A stretch of 64,000 nucleotides of DNA from Alkalibacterium kapii (GTDB lineage Bacteria; Bacillota; Bacilli; Lactobacillales; Carnobacteriaceae_A): the NCBI RefSeq assembly GCF_007988865.1, contig NZ_BJUY01000005.1, forward strand, positions 1 to 64,000. Reading direction: 5' to 3'. A program made the position numbers and the translations under genes. Shown piece by piece: positions 1 to 8,191 of the stretch. The notes below the pieces were generated by a model. The model had not been told where the DNA came from and did no database searches. It worked only from the letters and a program-made list of their open reading frames with translations. Within the stretch, counting starts at the first letter, position 1. Every line of letters starts with the position of its first letter.

Positions 1-43
1 ACTATAAGATATGCAACCGCTTACTTAGGCGTTTACATTAATT

Positions 44-267
44 TATTTTGCTTCTTAATCGGTGGTTGTGTTAAGAAGTAAATTTTGAGTCAGCTTCAGA
101 AGTTTTACTTGTTTTTTCTTCAACTACTTAAGAAAACGGTTCTCCTTTAGTACTTTATAAAAACTTAGATTAAACTGCTTAAGCTACGGAGGTTTCTTCA
201 GCAGTTTATCGTTATCTTTCACTCAATGCTTAAGCTAAGAAAGACTTTTTCGCTGCGGCGAAAAAGT
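44..267. repeat. Hairpin array A1 with TTTTTCGC palindrome
   Basis: This gene-free stretch holds imperfect hairpins with arms of about 10 bp. At 50-79 CTTCTTAA pairs with TTAAGAAG, and at 174-204 ACTGCTTAAG pairs with CTTcAGCAGT. It ends in a palindrome at 244-267 with arms ACTTTTTCGC and GCGAAAAAGT. The arms are of the same family as the array at 2071-2372, so the two arrays bracket the DUF4301 gene between them. Confidence 0.7.
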
Positions 268-291
268 TCATTTTTAAATTCTTTCGTTCAA

Positions 292-330
292 AAAAACCGT
301 CTGACTAGTTATGGCTAGTAGACGGTTTTT
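292..330 (-). terminator. Terminator of the first DUF4301 gene
   Basis: A strong hairpin has CCGTCT/AGACGG plus ACTAG/CTAGT pairing. It is flanked by A and T runs on both sides, so it can act in both directions. It lies just beyond the stop codon of the DUF4301 gene. Confidence 0.7.
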
Positions 331-342
331 AAAATTTATGAT

Positions 343-1701
343 TTATTTGCTTTTACGGTGGCCTTTTCTTAATAGGTCATTCACGTTTTTAACTGGGTTG
401 AAAGTCGTGATAGGCACTTCCACAAATAGTGTATTCCAGTTATCCATCGAGCCGTTCCAAAGTCCTGGATGTTCCAGCGCTTTCAAAGGTCGGCCTTCAT
501 GTGTTTTTTCACTGATAAAGTAGCGGTCTTCGTTCGCATATTTGCTTAAATCAAACTTGTCTCCCTTGTAATCTCTGACAAAACAGACCAAATCGACAGG
601 ATTAAAGAATTCTGAGTTATTTAAAATTTCTACTTTTTCTTCATCATTTAAATCGATTTCTGACTTTTCACAAATTTGCAAGTCAGTAAATCTGCCGTTA
701 TCGACAACAAACGGTCCGCCGCCGGGTTCGCCTTGATTCTGGACCATGCCACACACTCTTAAAGGACGGTTTAAAAAAGCCAGCGCCTTTTCTTTTGTCA
801 GTTCATCTTTGAAATGAATCGTCAGGGTATCGTTTATAAAGTCGTTGATCTCTTTTAAATCATAATCATCGGACATCAGATCTTCAATGTACTGATCGAT
901 TTTTTTCTTCACTTCAACACCGAGTGAAGCCAGTTCTTTTTTCGAATGGATCGTATCTTCTATTTGACTGCGGTGACAGACATTATCGATATTTTTAATG
1001 AAAATGATGTCCGCATCAAGCGCATTCAAATTCTGTAGCAAGGCACCATGCCCGCCTGGACGATAAAGCGTTTCGCCATTTTCCAGTTTGAAAGGCTCAT
1101 TATCCATATCAACAGCAATCGTATCGGTTTCTGGACTCTGGAATGAGTAGCTAATATTCAAATGTTCGTTTTTTTCCATCAATGGATCAACGTAATCATT
1201 AAACATCTTTTCATGTTCTTTAGCTATTGTGAAATGAAGTTCAACATTATCTTCATTTAAGTACTGCTCGCCTTCATAAATATGTTCGTCGATCGGTGTC
1301 GTTGTTCCCCAATCATAGCGATGCATCTCAATCAACGCTTTCGGGTAGAAGCCGTAATTCAGTTCTCCTTCAAGTAAGGCGCGAACGATAGCTAAGCGTC
1401 CTTCATGTGTTTCTTTATCGATCGTTTCTGGTGCCATCGCTTTTTCGATTTCTTCGTAAAATGCAAACTCTTCTAAATGATCGATGAACCGCATGACAAA
1501 GTCTGTCTCTTTTTCATCTTCTAAAAATGTGTACAGCGCTTTAAACATACGTGTCGCCGCACCACTTGCTGGTATAAATTTAACACATTTCTGTTTCAGG
1601 TATTCTTTTGAGACTTCGCTTGGCTGCTCGAAGTCTTCTTTGGTGACCGCCCGGGTAATATCTACTGACGGTGTCCCTTTTTTAAATTTTTCTATCGACA
1701 T
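343..1701 (-). CDS. DUF4301 family protein, copy 1
   Basis: The 452-residue protein has no signal peptide or membrane segment and matches what I know of the DUF4301 family (function unknown). Near residue 45 it has the glycine-rich stretch PASGAATRM, and near 230-260 it has RPGGHGALL followed by FIKNIDNVCH. These resemble, at pattern level, the nucleotide-binding loop and the P(G)GHG...N-DN motifs of UDP-sugar pyrophosphorylases. A GT-A-fold nucleotidyltransferase role is therefore my inference, not an established function. The start ATG follows a GGGAGAG ribosome binding site. A close paralogue lies at 42230-43606. In both places the next genes on the same strand are an amidase and a small sigma factor, so the gene belongs to a duplicated neighbourhood. 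Confidence 0.75.
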   Translation of the reverse strand: MSIEKFKKGTPSVDITRAVTKEDFEQPSEVSKEYLKQKCVKFIPASGAATRMFKALYTFLEDEKETDFVMRFIDHLEEFAFYEEIEKAMAPETIDKETHEGRLAIVRALLEGELNYGFYPKALIEMHRYDWGTTTPIDEHIYEGEQYLNEDNVELHFTIAKEHEKMFNDYVDPLMEKNEHLNISYSFQSPETDTIAVDMDNEPFKLENGETLYRPGGHGALLQNLNALDADIIFIKNIDNVCHRSQIEDTIHSKKELASLGVEVKKKIDQYIEDLMSDDYDLKEINDFINDTLTIHFKDELTKEKALAFLNRPLRVCGMVQNQGEPGGGPFVVDNGRFTDLQICEKSEIDLNDEEKVEILNNSEFFNPVDLVCFVRDYKGDKFDLSKYANEDRYFISEKTHEGRPLKALEHPGLWNGSMDNWNTLFVEVPITTFNPVKNVNDLLRKGHRKSK

Positions 1702-2015
1702 GTATCTGCCACTCTCCCGTTTCTTTATAAATTATATGAAAAATTGGACCGATTTTATGCACAGGTAAAAGGAATAAATAGACAACAGCTCGTTATAAGT
1801 GTATCTTTTTAATCTTTCTCTACTCCTTAAATATAGCATATCCCATGCACTAAGACAATTGAGACACCGCTATTCATCCTGTCATTTAACGACTGCTCTG
1901 TTTTTTAATAAGTGCCTAACTGTTTCATTGTCGAAATGTTTATATAGTATGATTAGCTTTGTGAAGTTTGACGTTTTTTTATCCACTTTTTAAAACACTG
2001 AATTATTTAGTAGAC

Positions 2016-2041
2016 GATTTTGTCAAGGCTTTGACAAAATC
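2016..2041. repeat. GTCA-type palindrome, copy 1
   Basis: Perfect 11-bp arms GATTTTGTCAA and TTGACAAAATC enclose a 4-nt loop. It is one of six related palindromes in the window (others at 5504, 5738, 16230, 19831 and 20930), each next to a hairpin array. Confidence 0.7.
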
Positions 2042-2070
2042 AACCTTTACAAAAGATCTATTTTCTGTTT

Positions 2071-2418
2071 GCTTGAGCAGTTGAATAAATTTTTGTGTAA
2101 ACTTCTTAAGATAACGAATTATATTAAGAAGTCTCCTGTTTCATGCAGCTAACTGCTTAAGCTACGGGTTTATCTTCAGCAGTTTCCTGTTTTGAAAGTG
2201 GAACTTCTTAAGATACTGATTTGCTTAGCAGTTTTACACAATCCAACTAAAACTTCCTAAGATAATGGATTAGCTTCAGGAGTTTCGTGTTTCGCACGGC
2301 TAACTGCTTATGCTACTGATTTTGCTTAAGCAGTTCTAAGCAGTCTAACCCAAACTTCTTAAGAAAACCCCGAAATTCAACCCATCCAATGATGAACTTT
2401 TTCGCCTCGGCGAAAAAT
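2071..2418. repeat. Hairpin array A2 with TTTTTCGCC palindrome
   Basis: At least five successive hairpins have ACTTCTTAAG- or ACTGCTTAAG-type left arms and complementary right arms, for example 2101-2132 and 2152-2184. Loops are about 12-14 nt and spacers 15-20 nt. Where a left arm changes (ACTTCT to ACTGCT or ACTTCC) the right arm usually changes to match, which implies that the structure matters. The array ends with the palindrome TTTTTCGCC-TC-GGCGAAAAA at 2398-2417. The rest of the gap (1702-2070) holds nothing else I can name apart from the palindrome at 2016 and the presumed promoter of the DUF4301 gene. Confidence 0.7.
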
Positions 2419-2426
2419 GTCCAATC

Positions 2427-2460
2427 AAAAAGTCCCTTACTGAAAAATAAAGTAAGGGAC
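2427..2460 (-). terminator. Terminator of amidase 1
   Basis: GTCCCTTACT pairs with AGTAAGGGAC and is followed by a T run on the minus strand, 8 bp beyond the amidase stop codon. Confidence 0.75.
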
Positions 2461-2467
2461 CACAAAT

Positions 2468-3322
2468 TCAACTTATGTGTACATATACTGGACTTGCGGT
2501 GATGTAGTAAGTTTCGCCTTTAGAATTTCCAACCTGATATTGCTCACTGCGCCCAACTTTTAATTTTTTGACAACTGTCGGAAAGTGTTGTCCCATAGTC
2601 AAGTATCCGAAAACGTCAGCGTCCTTCCAGCTTGGCTTTTTATAAAAGCGCAGTTTGCCGGGATAGTGACTGGTCAATCTCTTGTTTTTAAAGAGCGGCT
2701 TTCCTGCTGCCTTCTCATTCTTGTCTCTCTCAGGGTTAGTTTGAGCATTCGAAACTGATCCGGGTCGTCGATATTTATGTCCTGCAGCAACGCAGATCCC
2801 TTCAATTACTGCTTCTGCTGCTGCAAAAAAGTTAGCATCTTCTTTATAAAACTCAGCGTCTTGCCTGTTATCGATAAAACCGTATTCCAAAATGATCGTT
2901 TCCGTTCGCCCAGTCAAACGGTGCATGTAATAATAGTCCACGCCTTTTTTCATTTCACGCTGAAAGACACGGCGTTTAGGCAAACCTGTTTTTTTCACAA
3001 CTCGGTCGACAAGATCCGCTGCTAATCGTGACCGGCTGTGGATGGAAGAAATCCCCTCGACTCCCCGTGCTTCGCCGTTAAAGGCATTGAAGTGATTGGA
3101 GAGACATAAATCATACTGGTTTTTGATCCGGGCTACGCGCTGAAAAGGCTCGAGTGTCGTATCGCCTGTTCGAGTCAGCGCCACATCAACGCCCAGTACT
3201 TTCATTCGCTTGTACTGATACAAACTCATTTTCAGTGTCCAGTCTTTTTCATTTAAACCAAAAGCTCTGGCTCCAGTGTCTTTTCCACCGTGTCCGGCAT
3301 CAATATTCACTGTTTTTGTCAT
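2468..3322 (-). CDS. N-acetylmuramoyl-L-alanine amidase (Amidase_3), copy 1
   Basis: This 284-residue zinc amidase cleaves the bond between muramic acid and L-alanine in peptidoglycan. The catalytic domain (about 1-175) begins with DAGHGGKDTG. The likely metal and catalytic residues are His in DAGHGG, Glu in NEKDW, His in SNHFNAF and Glu in ETIILEYGF. A basic linker (about 180-215) leads to a C-terminal SH3-like region of about 60 residues that could bind the cell wall. No signal peptide is visible, so export would need another route or lysis, as for phage endolysins. It lies 36 bp downstream of the small sigma factor gene and is probably co-transcribed with it. A paralogue in the same arrangement is at 43872-44720. 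This suggests a muralytic enzyme under its own sigma factor. Confidence 0.85.
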   Translation of the reverse strand: MTKTVNIDAGHGGKDTGARAFGLNEKDWTLKMSLYQYKRMKVLGVDVALTRTGDTTLEPFQRVARIKNQYDLCLSNHFNAFNGEARGVEGISSIHSRSRLAADLVDRVVKKTGLPKRRVFQREMKKGVDYYYMHRLTGRTETIILEYGFIDNRQDAEFYKEDANFFAAAEAVIEGICVAAGHKYRRPGSVSNAQTNPERDKNEKAAGKPLFKNKRLTSHYPGKLRFYKKPSWKDADVFGYLTMGQHFPTVVKKLKVGRSEQYQVGNSKGETYYITASPVYVHIS

Positions 3323-3358
3323 GTAAATTCCTCTTTTCTGATCAAAATAAATTACGTT

Positions 3359-3994
3359 TTAATTCACGTCTAAATCTTTTCTAAAATGAGCCAGCTTCTT
3401 ACCGACGCGTTGTTTCCACTGATACACAGTCTTCCTAGAAACACCGTACTTTTTGGCCATTGCCGACACATTCAAGCGTAGTATCACGGCGTCTTCAAGG
3501 TATTCTTTTTCCTGTTCATTCAAACAAGCAAACATTGACTGAAACAGCTCCCAGTAGACCACCGATTCTTCACTTCTATCATTTGACATGGGAGCTTCAA
3601 AAACACTGGTATCGATCACACCAGATTCACGCTCTCGTTCTTTGGCAGCTTTTCTCAACTCATCCAAAATAGCCCAGCGCACGCGTTGGTAGGCAAACCC
3701 TGTAAAACGGTAATAATTCTGTTCTTCTCGCAAATCTTCAGGAAAAACTTCATACGCCTGGATCAAATTTAGTCTTCCAATTTGTACATAATCATCGTAG
3801 TAAGCTTGTGTGTATCCCACGTGGCAGGCTTTCAACACGCCATAAACGAGTGACTCATGCACGAATAGAAAATCTGTTGCCAACTCATCTGTTAACTGTC
3901 GCTTCATTTTATCCTCTAATCCGAAGATCTTCTCGGTTAATTTATACAAGGCCTTGTATGACTCTACTTTACGGCGTTCTATACTTTTGTTCAA
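3359..3994 (-). CDS. Small sigma-70-like factor (SigH/ComX type), copy 1
   Basis: This 211-residue protein has the layout of a minimal sigma factor. Region 2 (about 45-125) contains DDYVQIGRLNLIQAYE and a tryptophan-bearing RWAILDELRK helix, like the core-binding and -10 recognition segments of sigma-70. The C-terminal helix-turn-helix (about 175-205) contains VSAMAKKYGVSRKTVYQW and would read the -35 element. The family includes SigH and the competence factor ComX. The listed start is a TTG at 3994 preceded by AGAGGA. A second candidate is the ATG at 3907, also behind AGAGGA and closer to the paralogue's start. The gene is followed by an amidase gene and is divergent from a ComK-like gene. 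The paralogue lies at 44742-45302. Confidence 0.75.
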   Translation of the reverse strand: MNKSIERRKVESYKALYKLTEKIFGLEDKMKRQLTDELATDFLFVHESLVYGVLKACHVGYTQAYYDDYVQIGRLNLIQAYEVFPEDLREEQNYYRFTGFAYQRVRWAILDELRKAAKERERESGVIDTSVFEAPMSNDRSEESVVYWELFQSMFACLNEQEKEYLEDAVILRLNVSAMAKKYGVSRKTVYQWKQRVGKKLAHFRKDLDVN

Positions 3995-4245
3995 AAGACC
4001 GATTCCTCTGATTTCATTGCCGGTTTGAGCCGGTCCATTAATTTTGGCAAATAAGACATTTTAAAAGGTATGAAAATAATGTCATTTATTATCAAATCTT
4101 TATAATAAAAGCAGGGCAATTGACTGTTTTCTACAATTGGTCATAAAAAAGCACTTGGGACTATTGTTTCGATTCAATAACCGAGTCATTAAAATAAAAT
4201 TTCTCTCATAATCTTAAAAGTGTATACCTTATACATAACTTAGTG

Positions 4246-4269
4246 TATAATTTAAAAGTAAACGTTTAC
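4246..4269 (+). promoter_or_regulatory. comK-like promoter -10 and overlapping palindrome
   Basis: TATAAT at 4246-4251 is followed by the 12-bp palindrome GTAAACGTTTAC at 4258-4269. The palindrome is close to a catabolite-responsive (cre) site but lacks the leading TG. It sits between the -10 box and the ribosome binding site, a position where a LacI/CcpA-type protein would block transcription. Upstream, TTCTCATAAT with a following TT..AAAGT (about 4201-4222) recurs before the second ComK-like gene at about 54199-54217. Confidence 0.4.
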
Positions 4270-4301
4270 ATATATTGTCAGTATCTAAGGAGGAATGGTT
4301 A

Positions 4302-5180
4302 TTGAACTATGACGAAAGCTATAAGAAAGAAGTCTTTGATCGGTTTAACCTTTACGTGAACGATTCACAGAAAGAGGCATCGAATTATCTTGAGATGAGC
4401 CCCCCACCCGCTTATACTTATTTACTTGATTTAACACCGGGCAATATGCTTGAACACATAGATTTAGCGATCGAACAGAAATACTTGCTACTGAATCATG
4501 AGACCTTTTATATTTATGACTTATCCAAAGAAAAAAGCACACCTTACAACACATTGGTTTTCCAGCTGACTGGTTCACCACTAAAATCGCTGGAAACCAC
4601 CGCAGTAGTCATGTCGCGCTACTTTAAACATTTGAACATAGATTACCGCTGGGTGCGTCAGTTCGGATTGGCTTTAAGAATAAAAACATGTTGTCCTTTC
4701 GTTTTGGGGTCTTATTATTTCACTCCCGACCGTGGCGTAGTCAAACGTCCAGGTAACTGGATCGCCTTTCATCATGTGCGTGACATGCATCCACACGCTG
4801 AGGGCACTCTTTTCAGTATCACCAAGGGGCATCAGTTGCTGACGAATCAGTCATTCAAACATATGAAACACCTCGCTCACCAAACGCGTCTTATGGCGGA
4901 ATCACAGAATAAAGTTGTTCGCGAATGGCTTGAACTGCGTGAAAAACAAAAAGGGACATACACTGAGGATAACATCATTGACCGACTGTCAACGTCCTCC
5001 GTTTTCACTATGAACACACCCCCGCTTTCGTCCTGGATGATGACGATCATTTATTTACAGTCACTCGATCTGATTTCACAGTCCCTGGAAGAAGGCGACC
5101 CACTGATCGACGACATTAAAAAGCGCCATAAAAAGAATTTACTGGCTGATGAAGATGAATTGGACTATCAGGATTATTAA
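4302..5180 (+). CDS. ComK-like competence regulator, copy 1
   Basis: This 292-residue protein, starting at TTG 4302 behind AAGGAGGA, matches the start of its paralogue at 54291. An upstream TTG at 4275 lacks a ribosome binding site. Residues about 125-205 resemble the conserved half of ComK: a hydrophobic CPFVLGSYYFTP segment, then GNWIAFHHVRDM, a short T-F-I-G stretch and a Ser/Asn-rich segment ending in HQTRLM. This matches the FPT...WI..HHV...F.NG...S..NQ pattern of ComK proteins. ComK binds AT-rich boxes upstream of DNA-uptake genes. The match is by pattern only, and the protein is about 100 residues longer than Bacillus ComK at both ends. The C-terminus is acidic. Divergence from a SigH/ComX-like gene supports a competence-regulator pair. 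Confidence 0.55.
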   Translation: MNYDESYKKEVFDRFNLYVNDSQKEASNYLEMSPPPAYTYLLDLTPGNMLEHIDLAIEQKYLLLNHETFYIYDLSKEKSTPYNTLVFQLTGSPLKSLETTAVVMSRYFKHLNIDYRWVRQFGLALRIKTCCPFVLGSYYFTPDRGVVKRPGNWIAFHHVRDMHPHAEGTLFSITKGHQLLTNQSFKHMKHLAHQTRLMAESQNKVVREWLELREKQKGTYTEDNIIDRLSTSSVFTMNTPPLSSWMMTIIYLQSLDLISQSLEEGDPLIDDIKKRHKKNLLADEDELDYQDY

Positions 5181-5241
5181 AGTGAAATTTTAGTTTAAGT
5201 TAAAAGTTTCAGGATCAGTGTCTTGTAAGTAATTCAATAAC

Positions 5242-5286
5242 CGTGCAGATTGTTAGTTTTTAAAATAATGGTCTGCACGTTTTATT
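5242..5286 (+). terminator. Terminator of comK-like gene 1
   Basis: CGTGCAGA pairs with TCTGCACG, followed by TTTTATT, about 60 bp after the stop codon. Confidence 0.65.
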
Positions 5287-5314
5287 GTAATGAAGTTGTT
5301 TTTTGAAGAGGAAA

Positions 5315-5766
5315 TGGATTATTCGAAAGGTATTGTGAGGATTTTTGTCCGAATTCCTATCGATTAGCGCTATTCGACAGGAATCAAAAGGATTGCGTTT
5401 CAGAATCCTTTCGATTACGGCTATTCGAGAGGTTTTTTATATTACCTTGCCCTAACTTCCGTCGATTAGCTAACACTTTTAAGTAGTTTTTTTCAGATCG
5501 GTGATTTTGTCAGGCAGCTGACAAAATTGACTACATAAGCTCTTTAAGTGGATTATTCGAAAGGTATTATGAGGATTTTTGTCCGAATTCCTCTCGATTA
5601 GCGTTATTCGACAGGAATCAAAAGGATTGCGTTTCAGAATCCTTTCGATTACGGCTATTCGAGAGGTTTTTTATATTACCTTGCCCTAACTTCCGTCGAT
5701 TAGCTAACACTTTTAAGTAGTTTTTTTCAGATCGGTGATTTTGTCAGGCAGCTGACAAAATTGACT
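5315..5766. repeat. Hairpin array B1: 218-bp tandem duplication
   Basis: Positions 5315-5532 and 5549-5766 are near-identical direct repeats with a period of 234 bp and about three mismatches. Each unit carries hairpins of the arm family CCTnTCGA/TCGAnAGG around loops such as TTAGCGCTAT or TTACGGCTAT. Each unit ends in a palindrome with arms ATTTTGTCAG and CTGACAAAAT (5504-5527 and 5738-5761). The same arm and loop family recurs downstream of the adjacent NERD gene at 6868-7015. Confidence 0.85.
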
Positions 5767-5817
5767 GAACAAGCCTTTTTTTCTGTAAACAAAACATTAT
5801 AAAAATCTAATAATTTA

Positions 5818-5858
5818 TTTTCGTGAGTTTTTGATTCTTTTGCATATATATATAGTAG
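5818..5858 (+). promoter_or_regulatory. Conserved NERD promoter element, copy 1
   Basis: TTTTCGTGAGTTT, then a GATTC-like stretch, TTTTGC and an alternating TATATA run ending in TAGTA, located about 30 bp before the start codon. The same block precedes NERD-2 (19884) and NERD-3 (45709), although the arrays upstream differ. It is therefore selected with the gene and is probably the promoter or operator. Confidence 0.65.
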
Positions 5859-5885
5859 ACACAAAATTTAAGGAGCGAAATCATC

Positions 5886-6791
5886 ATGATAATTAAAGAA
5901 CGAAGCAAATCAATCAGCCATCTTATCCTGGAATCCCTGAATAAGCGGTCACGATTAACTTCTTTAGAAAAAACTCAATACGATAATCAGGTGAAAGGTT
6001 ACAGTGGCGAAAAAGCGTTTGATTTAAAAGCCGCAAAAACAAACTTACCGGGCTTAATGATCAACGATTTATTACTGAGTACCCGCGATACATATTATCA
6101 GATCGACTCTCTACTGGTTACCGATGATCACATTTATTTATATGAAATCAAAAATTACTATGGACAGTACCACTATACTAATGGAACGCTTCATAACGAG
6201 ACTGGTTATTCTCTCCAAAATCCTGTAGCTCAGGCGGAACGTAAACGTATTTATTTACAAAATCTACTAATAAGTATCGGTTATCGATTAGACATTTCTA
6301 ATCATGTAGTCTTTATCAATCCTGACTTTTATATTTATGATTTGCCTAAGATTCCAGGAATTCTATTTGCTGGACAATTGGCAAAACACTTTGAATCGAT
6401 TATTGAGTCCACCCCTGACCAGAAGAAAACGAATGCATCATTGGCAAAGAAATTAGTACGTATGCATGATCTGACATATCGTCCAGGAAACTTACCAGAA
6501 TACCATTATGAAAAACTGAAAAAAGGTGTTTTTTGTCCAAATTGTCTCTCTCTTTCTGTAAAAGCTACTCGACAAACACAAATATGTTCGGTATGTGGAC
6601 ACAAAGAAAAAGCTGTAGATGCAATCAATCGACTTGTAGAAGAATTACAACTATTATTTCCAGAACGTCCGTTGACCAAACGCCTTGTATACGACTGGTG
6701 TGATGAAGCATTTACCTTGTACCAAATCAAAACAGTCTTGAAAGAAAATTATCGATTGTATCCTGCTGGTCGAAGCAGTTACTATAAGTGA
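5886..6791 (+). CDS. NERD-domain protein with zinc ribbon (NERD-1), intact
   Basis: This 301-residue cytosolic protein has a NERD (nuclease-related) domain at about 30-150. It is recognisable by GYSGEKAFD, the DSLLVTDDHIYLYEIKNYYG segment (acidic residues followed by the E-x-K of restriction-like nucleases) and QAERKR. A C4 zinc ribbon follows at about 217-240 (CPNC...CSVCG), then a basic C-terminus ending in RSSYYK. NERD domains are assigned to the PD-(D/E)xK nuclease superfamily, so DNA cleavage or binding is plausible but unproven. The start ATG follows AAGGAG. It is the only one of three paralogues here without an internal stop. Hairpin arrays of the TCGAnAGG family flank it on both sides. 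Confidence 0.8.
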   Translation: MIIKERSKSISHLILESLNKRSRLTSLEKTQYDNQVKGYSGEKAFDLKAAKTNLPGLMINDLLLSTRDTYYQIDSLLVTDDHIYLYEIKNYYGQYHYTNGTLHNETGYSLQNPVAQAERKRIYLQNLLISIGYRLDISNHVVFINPDFYIYDLPKIPGILFAGQLAKHFESIIESTPDQKKTNASLAKKLVRMHDLTYRPGNLPEYHYEKLKKGVFCPNCLSLSVKATRQTQICSVCGHKEKAVDAINRLVEELQLLFPERPLTKRLVYDWCDEAFTLYQIKTVLKENYRLYPAGRSSYYK

Positions 6792-6822
6792 TTTTCGCTT
6801 GATCAGTTTTTCCAATGCTGTT

Positions 6823-6843
6823 ATTTTTCGCCCGGCGAAAAAT
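6823..6843. repeat. TTTTTCGCC palindrome after NERD-1
   Basis: Perfect 10-bp arms ATTTTTCGCC and GGCGAAAAAT surround one central base. It lies about 30 bp after the NERD-1 stop codon. Related copies follow NERD-2 (20878) and NERD-3 (46700). Confidence 0.75.
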
Positions 6844-6867
6844 TTCATCCTTAAAAAGCTCTGGTTT

Positions 6868-7015
6868 TGAGTTATTCGAGAGGAGTAAACATGAAATTTA
6901 TTAAAATTCCTGTCGAATACGGCTATTCGGTAGAAGTATGTCAGAATTCTATCGCGAATCCTTTCGATTAGAGCTATTCGAGAGGATTTTAGCAACAATC
7001 TACCAAAACTCCTAC
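6868..7015. repeat. Hairpin array B2
   Basis: About three hairpins have CCTnTCGA/TCGAnAGG arms and loops such as TTAGAGCTAT; the clearest is at about 6955-6990. Arms and loops match the array upstream of NERD-1 (5315-5766), so the gene is bracketed by one repeat family. Confidence 0.75.
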
Positions 7016-7042
7016 CGATAGGGCACCACTATACACACCCAA

Positions 7043-7081
7043 AAAACAGTGAGCTATCAAATCAATGGCAGCTCACTGTTT
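7043..7081 (-). terminator. Terminator of the lipoprotein gene
   Basis: ACAGTGAGCT pairs with AGCTCACTGT, and a run of T follows on the minus strand. Confidence 0.75.
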
Positions 7082-7099
7082 ACTCTTTCAATTCACTTC

Positions 7100-8092
7100 T
7101 TATAAATGGCCGTCTGCTTTTAACTCATCTTGAATTTTTTCAGCTAAAGCAAGATAGTTATCGCATGAGTCATTTCGGACAGTAAAGCCGGCAGATTTGT
7201 AGTCACCTGTCTCGTCGATTGCTGGCAGTTCTGACAAGTCTAGTAAATCTTGAGTTTCAACTACCTTTTCATTCAGCGCATCCATTTGGACATTGAACCC
7301 GATACGATAAGGTTCATCATAAGACACACTTTCATATTTTGACTGACGGTAGAATGGTTTAAGTTTTGGATCCTCGATATCTTTTGGATCATCCGCAAAA
7401 ATCTCGTCATAACGTACTTCTGTTATCGTGTCGCCATCAAGAATGACTTTCAAATATGCAGTCAAGCCGTTTCCTAAGTCTTCTGCGATCCCGTAGTAAG
7501 ATTCGCTCGTTGGCTGACTTCTCATTTCATCGATTTTTTCAGCAAGCGGCAACATGGATTGTTCAATACTATTTGAAGCACCTGACACAACATCAAAGTC
7601 ACCGGTCACACGCTGCTCTTCAAGCATCTGATCTTCAACCAGGACAACACTCTCGATCCAAGCTGCGCCTTTCTTGTCTCCCATATCAAAGTTGTATTCT
7701 GACAAGCGCTTAGGAACGTCCTGATAGAAACGGTTATAATAATTTGGTCGTGTTTGTTCATCGAATTGAACATGCACGATCTCGTTATCAGATTGAACCA
7801 ATTCGAATGTTCCCTCATGACCCTGTCTGAAACGCTCTTTGGTGCTATAGTAATCCCCTTTAACTAATCCCAACTCAGGCTGAGCGCTCCACTCAAGCTC
7901 TGTATTGCGTATGTAGGCACCTTCAGTCGTTGCCTCAGTTGTGGCATCCACTGTTTCATCCTTTTTCTCTGTATCATCTTCAGTGGCTACTTCCTCTTCA
8001 GGCTTCTCGCTCTCTGCGTCCGCACTGTCCTGACAAGCTGCCAGTAAAAATACTGATGATAATACCATGAACTTTTTCAAAAATCTTGACAT
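7100..8092 (-). CDS. Lipoprotein with flavinylation-like motif (PplA-like)
   Basis: This 330-residue protein has a lipoprotein signal peptide (lipobox LAAC, cysteine at residue 20). An acidic, threonine-rich linker (about 21-60) would place it on the outer face of the membrane. The body seems to contain two similar halves. One carries DVVSGASNS at about residues 168-176, which fits the D-x-x-(S/T)-G-A-(S/T) motif where ApbE-type enzymes attach FMN covalently. By analogy with PplA of Listeria it may carry electrons outside the cell or act as a flavin-based sensor; this is inference from the motif. The gene is adjacent to, and on the same strand as, a two-component system that may regulate it. 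I see no flavin transferase gene nearby. Confidence 0.6.
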   Translation of the reverse strand: MSRFLKKFMVLSSVFLLAACQDSADAESEKPEEEVATEDDTEKKDETVDATTEATTEGAYIRNTELEWSAQPELGLVKGDYYSTKERFRQGHEGTFELVQSDNEIVHVQFDEQTRPNYYNRFYQDVPKRLSEYNFDMGDKKGAAWIESVVLVEDQMLEEQRVTGDFDVVSGASNSIEQSMLPLAEKIDEMRSQPTSESYYGIAEDLGNGLTAYLKVILDGDTITEVRYDEIFADDPKDIEDPKLKPFYRQSKYESVSYDEPYRIGFNVQMDALNEKVVETQDLLDLSELPAIDETGDYKSAGFTVRNDSCDNYLALAEKIQDELKADGHL

Positions 8093-8191
8093 ATTAAAAA
8101 CCCCTTTATGTGATGTTTAACACAATCTATTTGTTAAACTAAGTATAAAGAAGTTTTGATTGTGAGTAAATGAACGATACACAGATGTTTC

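Noticed and set aside
2468-3322. Prophage lysis module
   Set aside because: The amidase looks like a phage endolysin, but there is no holin, terminase or structural gene nearby, and it is paired with a sigma factor in both copies.
4275-4301. Upstream TTG start of the first ComK-like gene
   Set aside because: It overlaps the region before the AAGGAGGA site; TTG 4302 is correctly spaced and aligns with the paralogue's start.
5315-5766. CRISPR array
   Set aside because: Units are hairpins with conserved spacers and loops and changing arms, the opposite of a CRISPR (constant repeat, unique spacer). No cas genes are present, and the long period reflects a tandem duplication.
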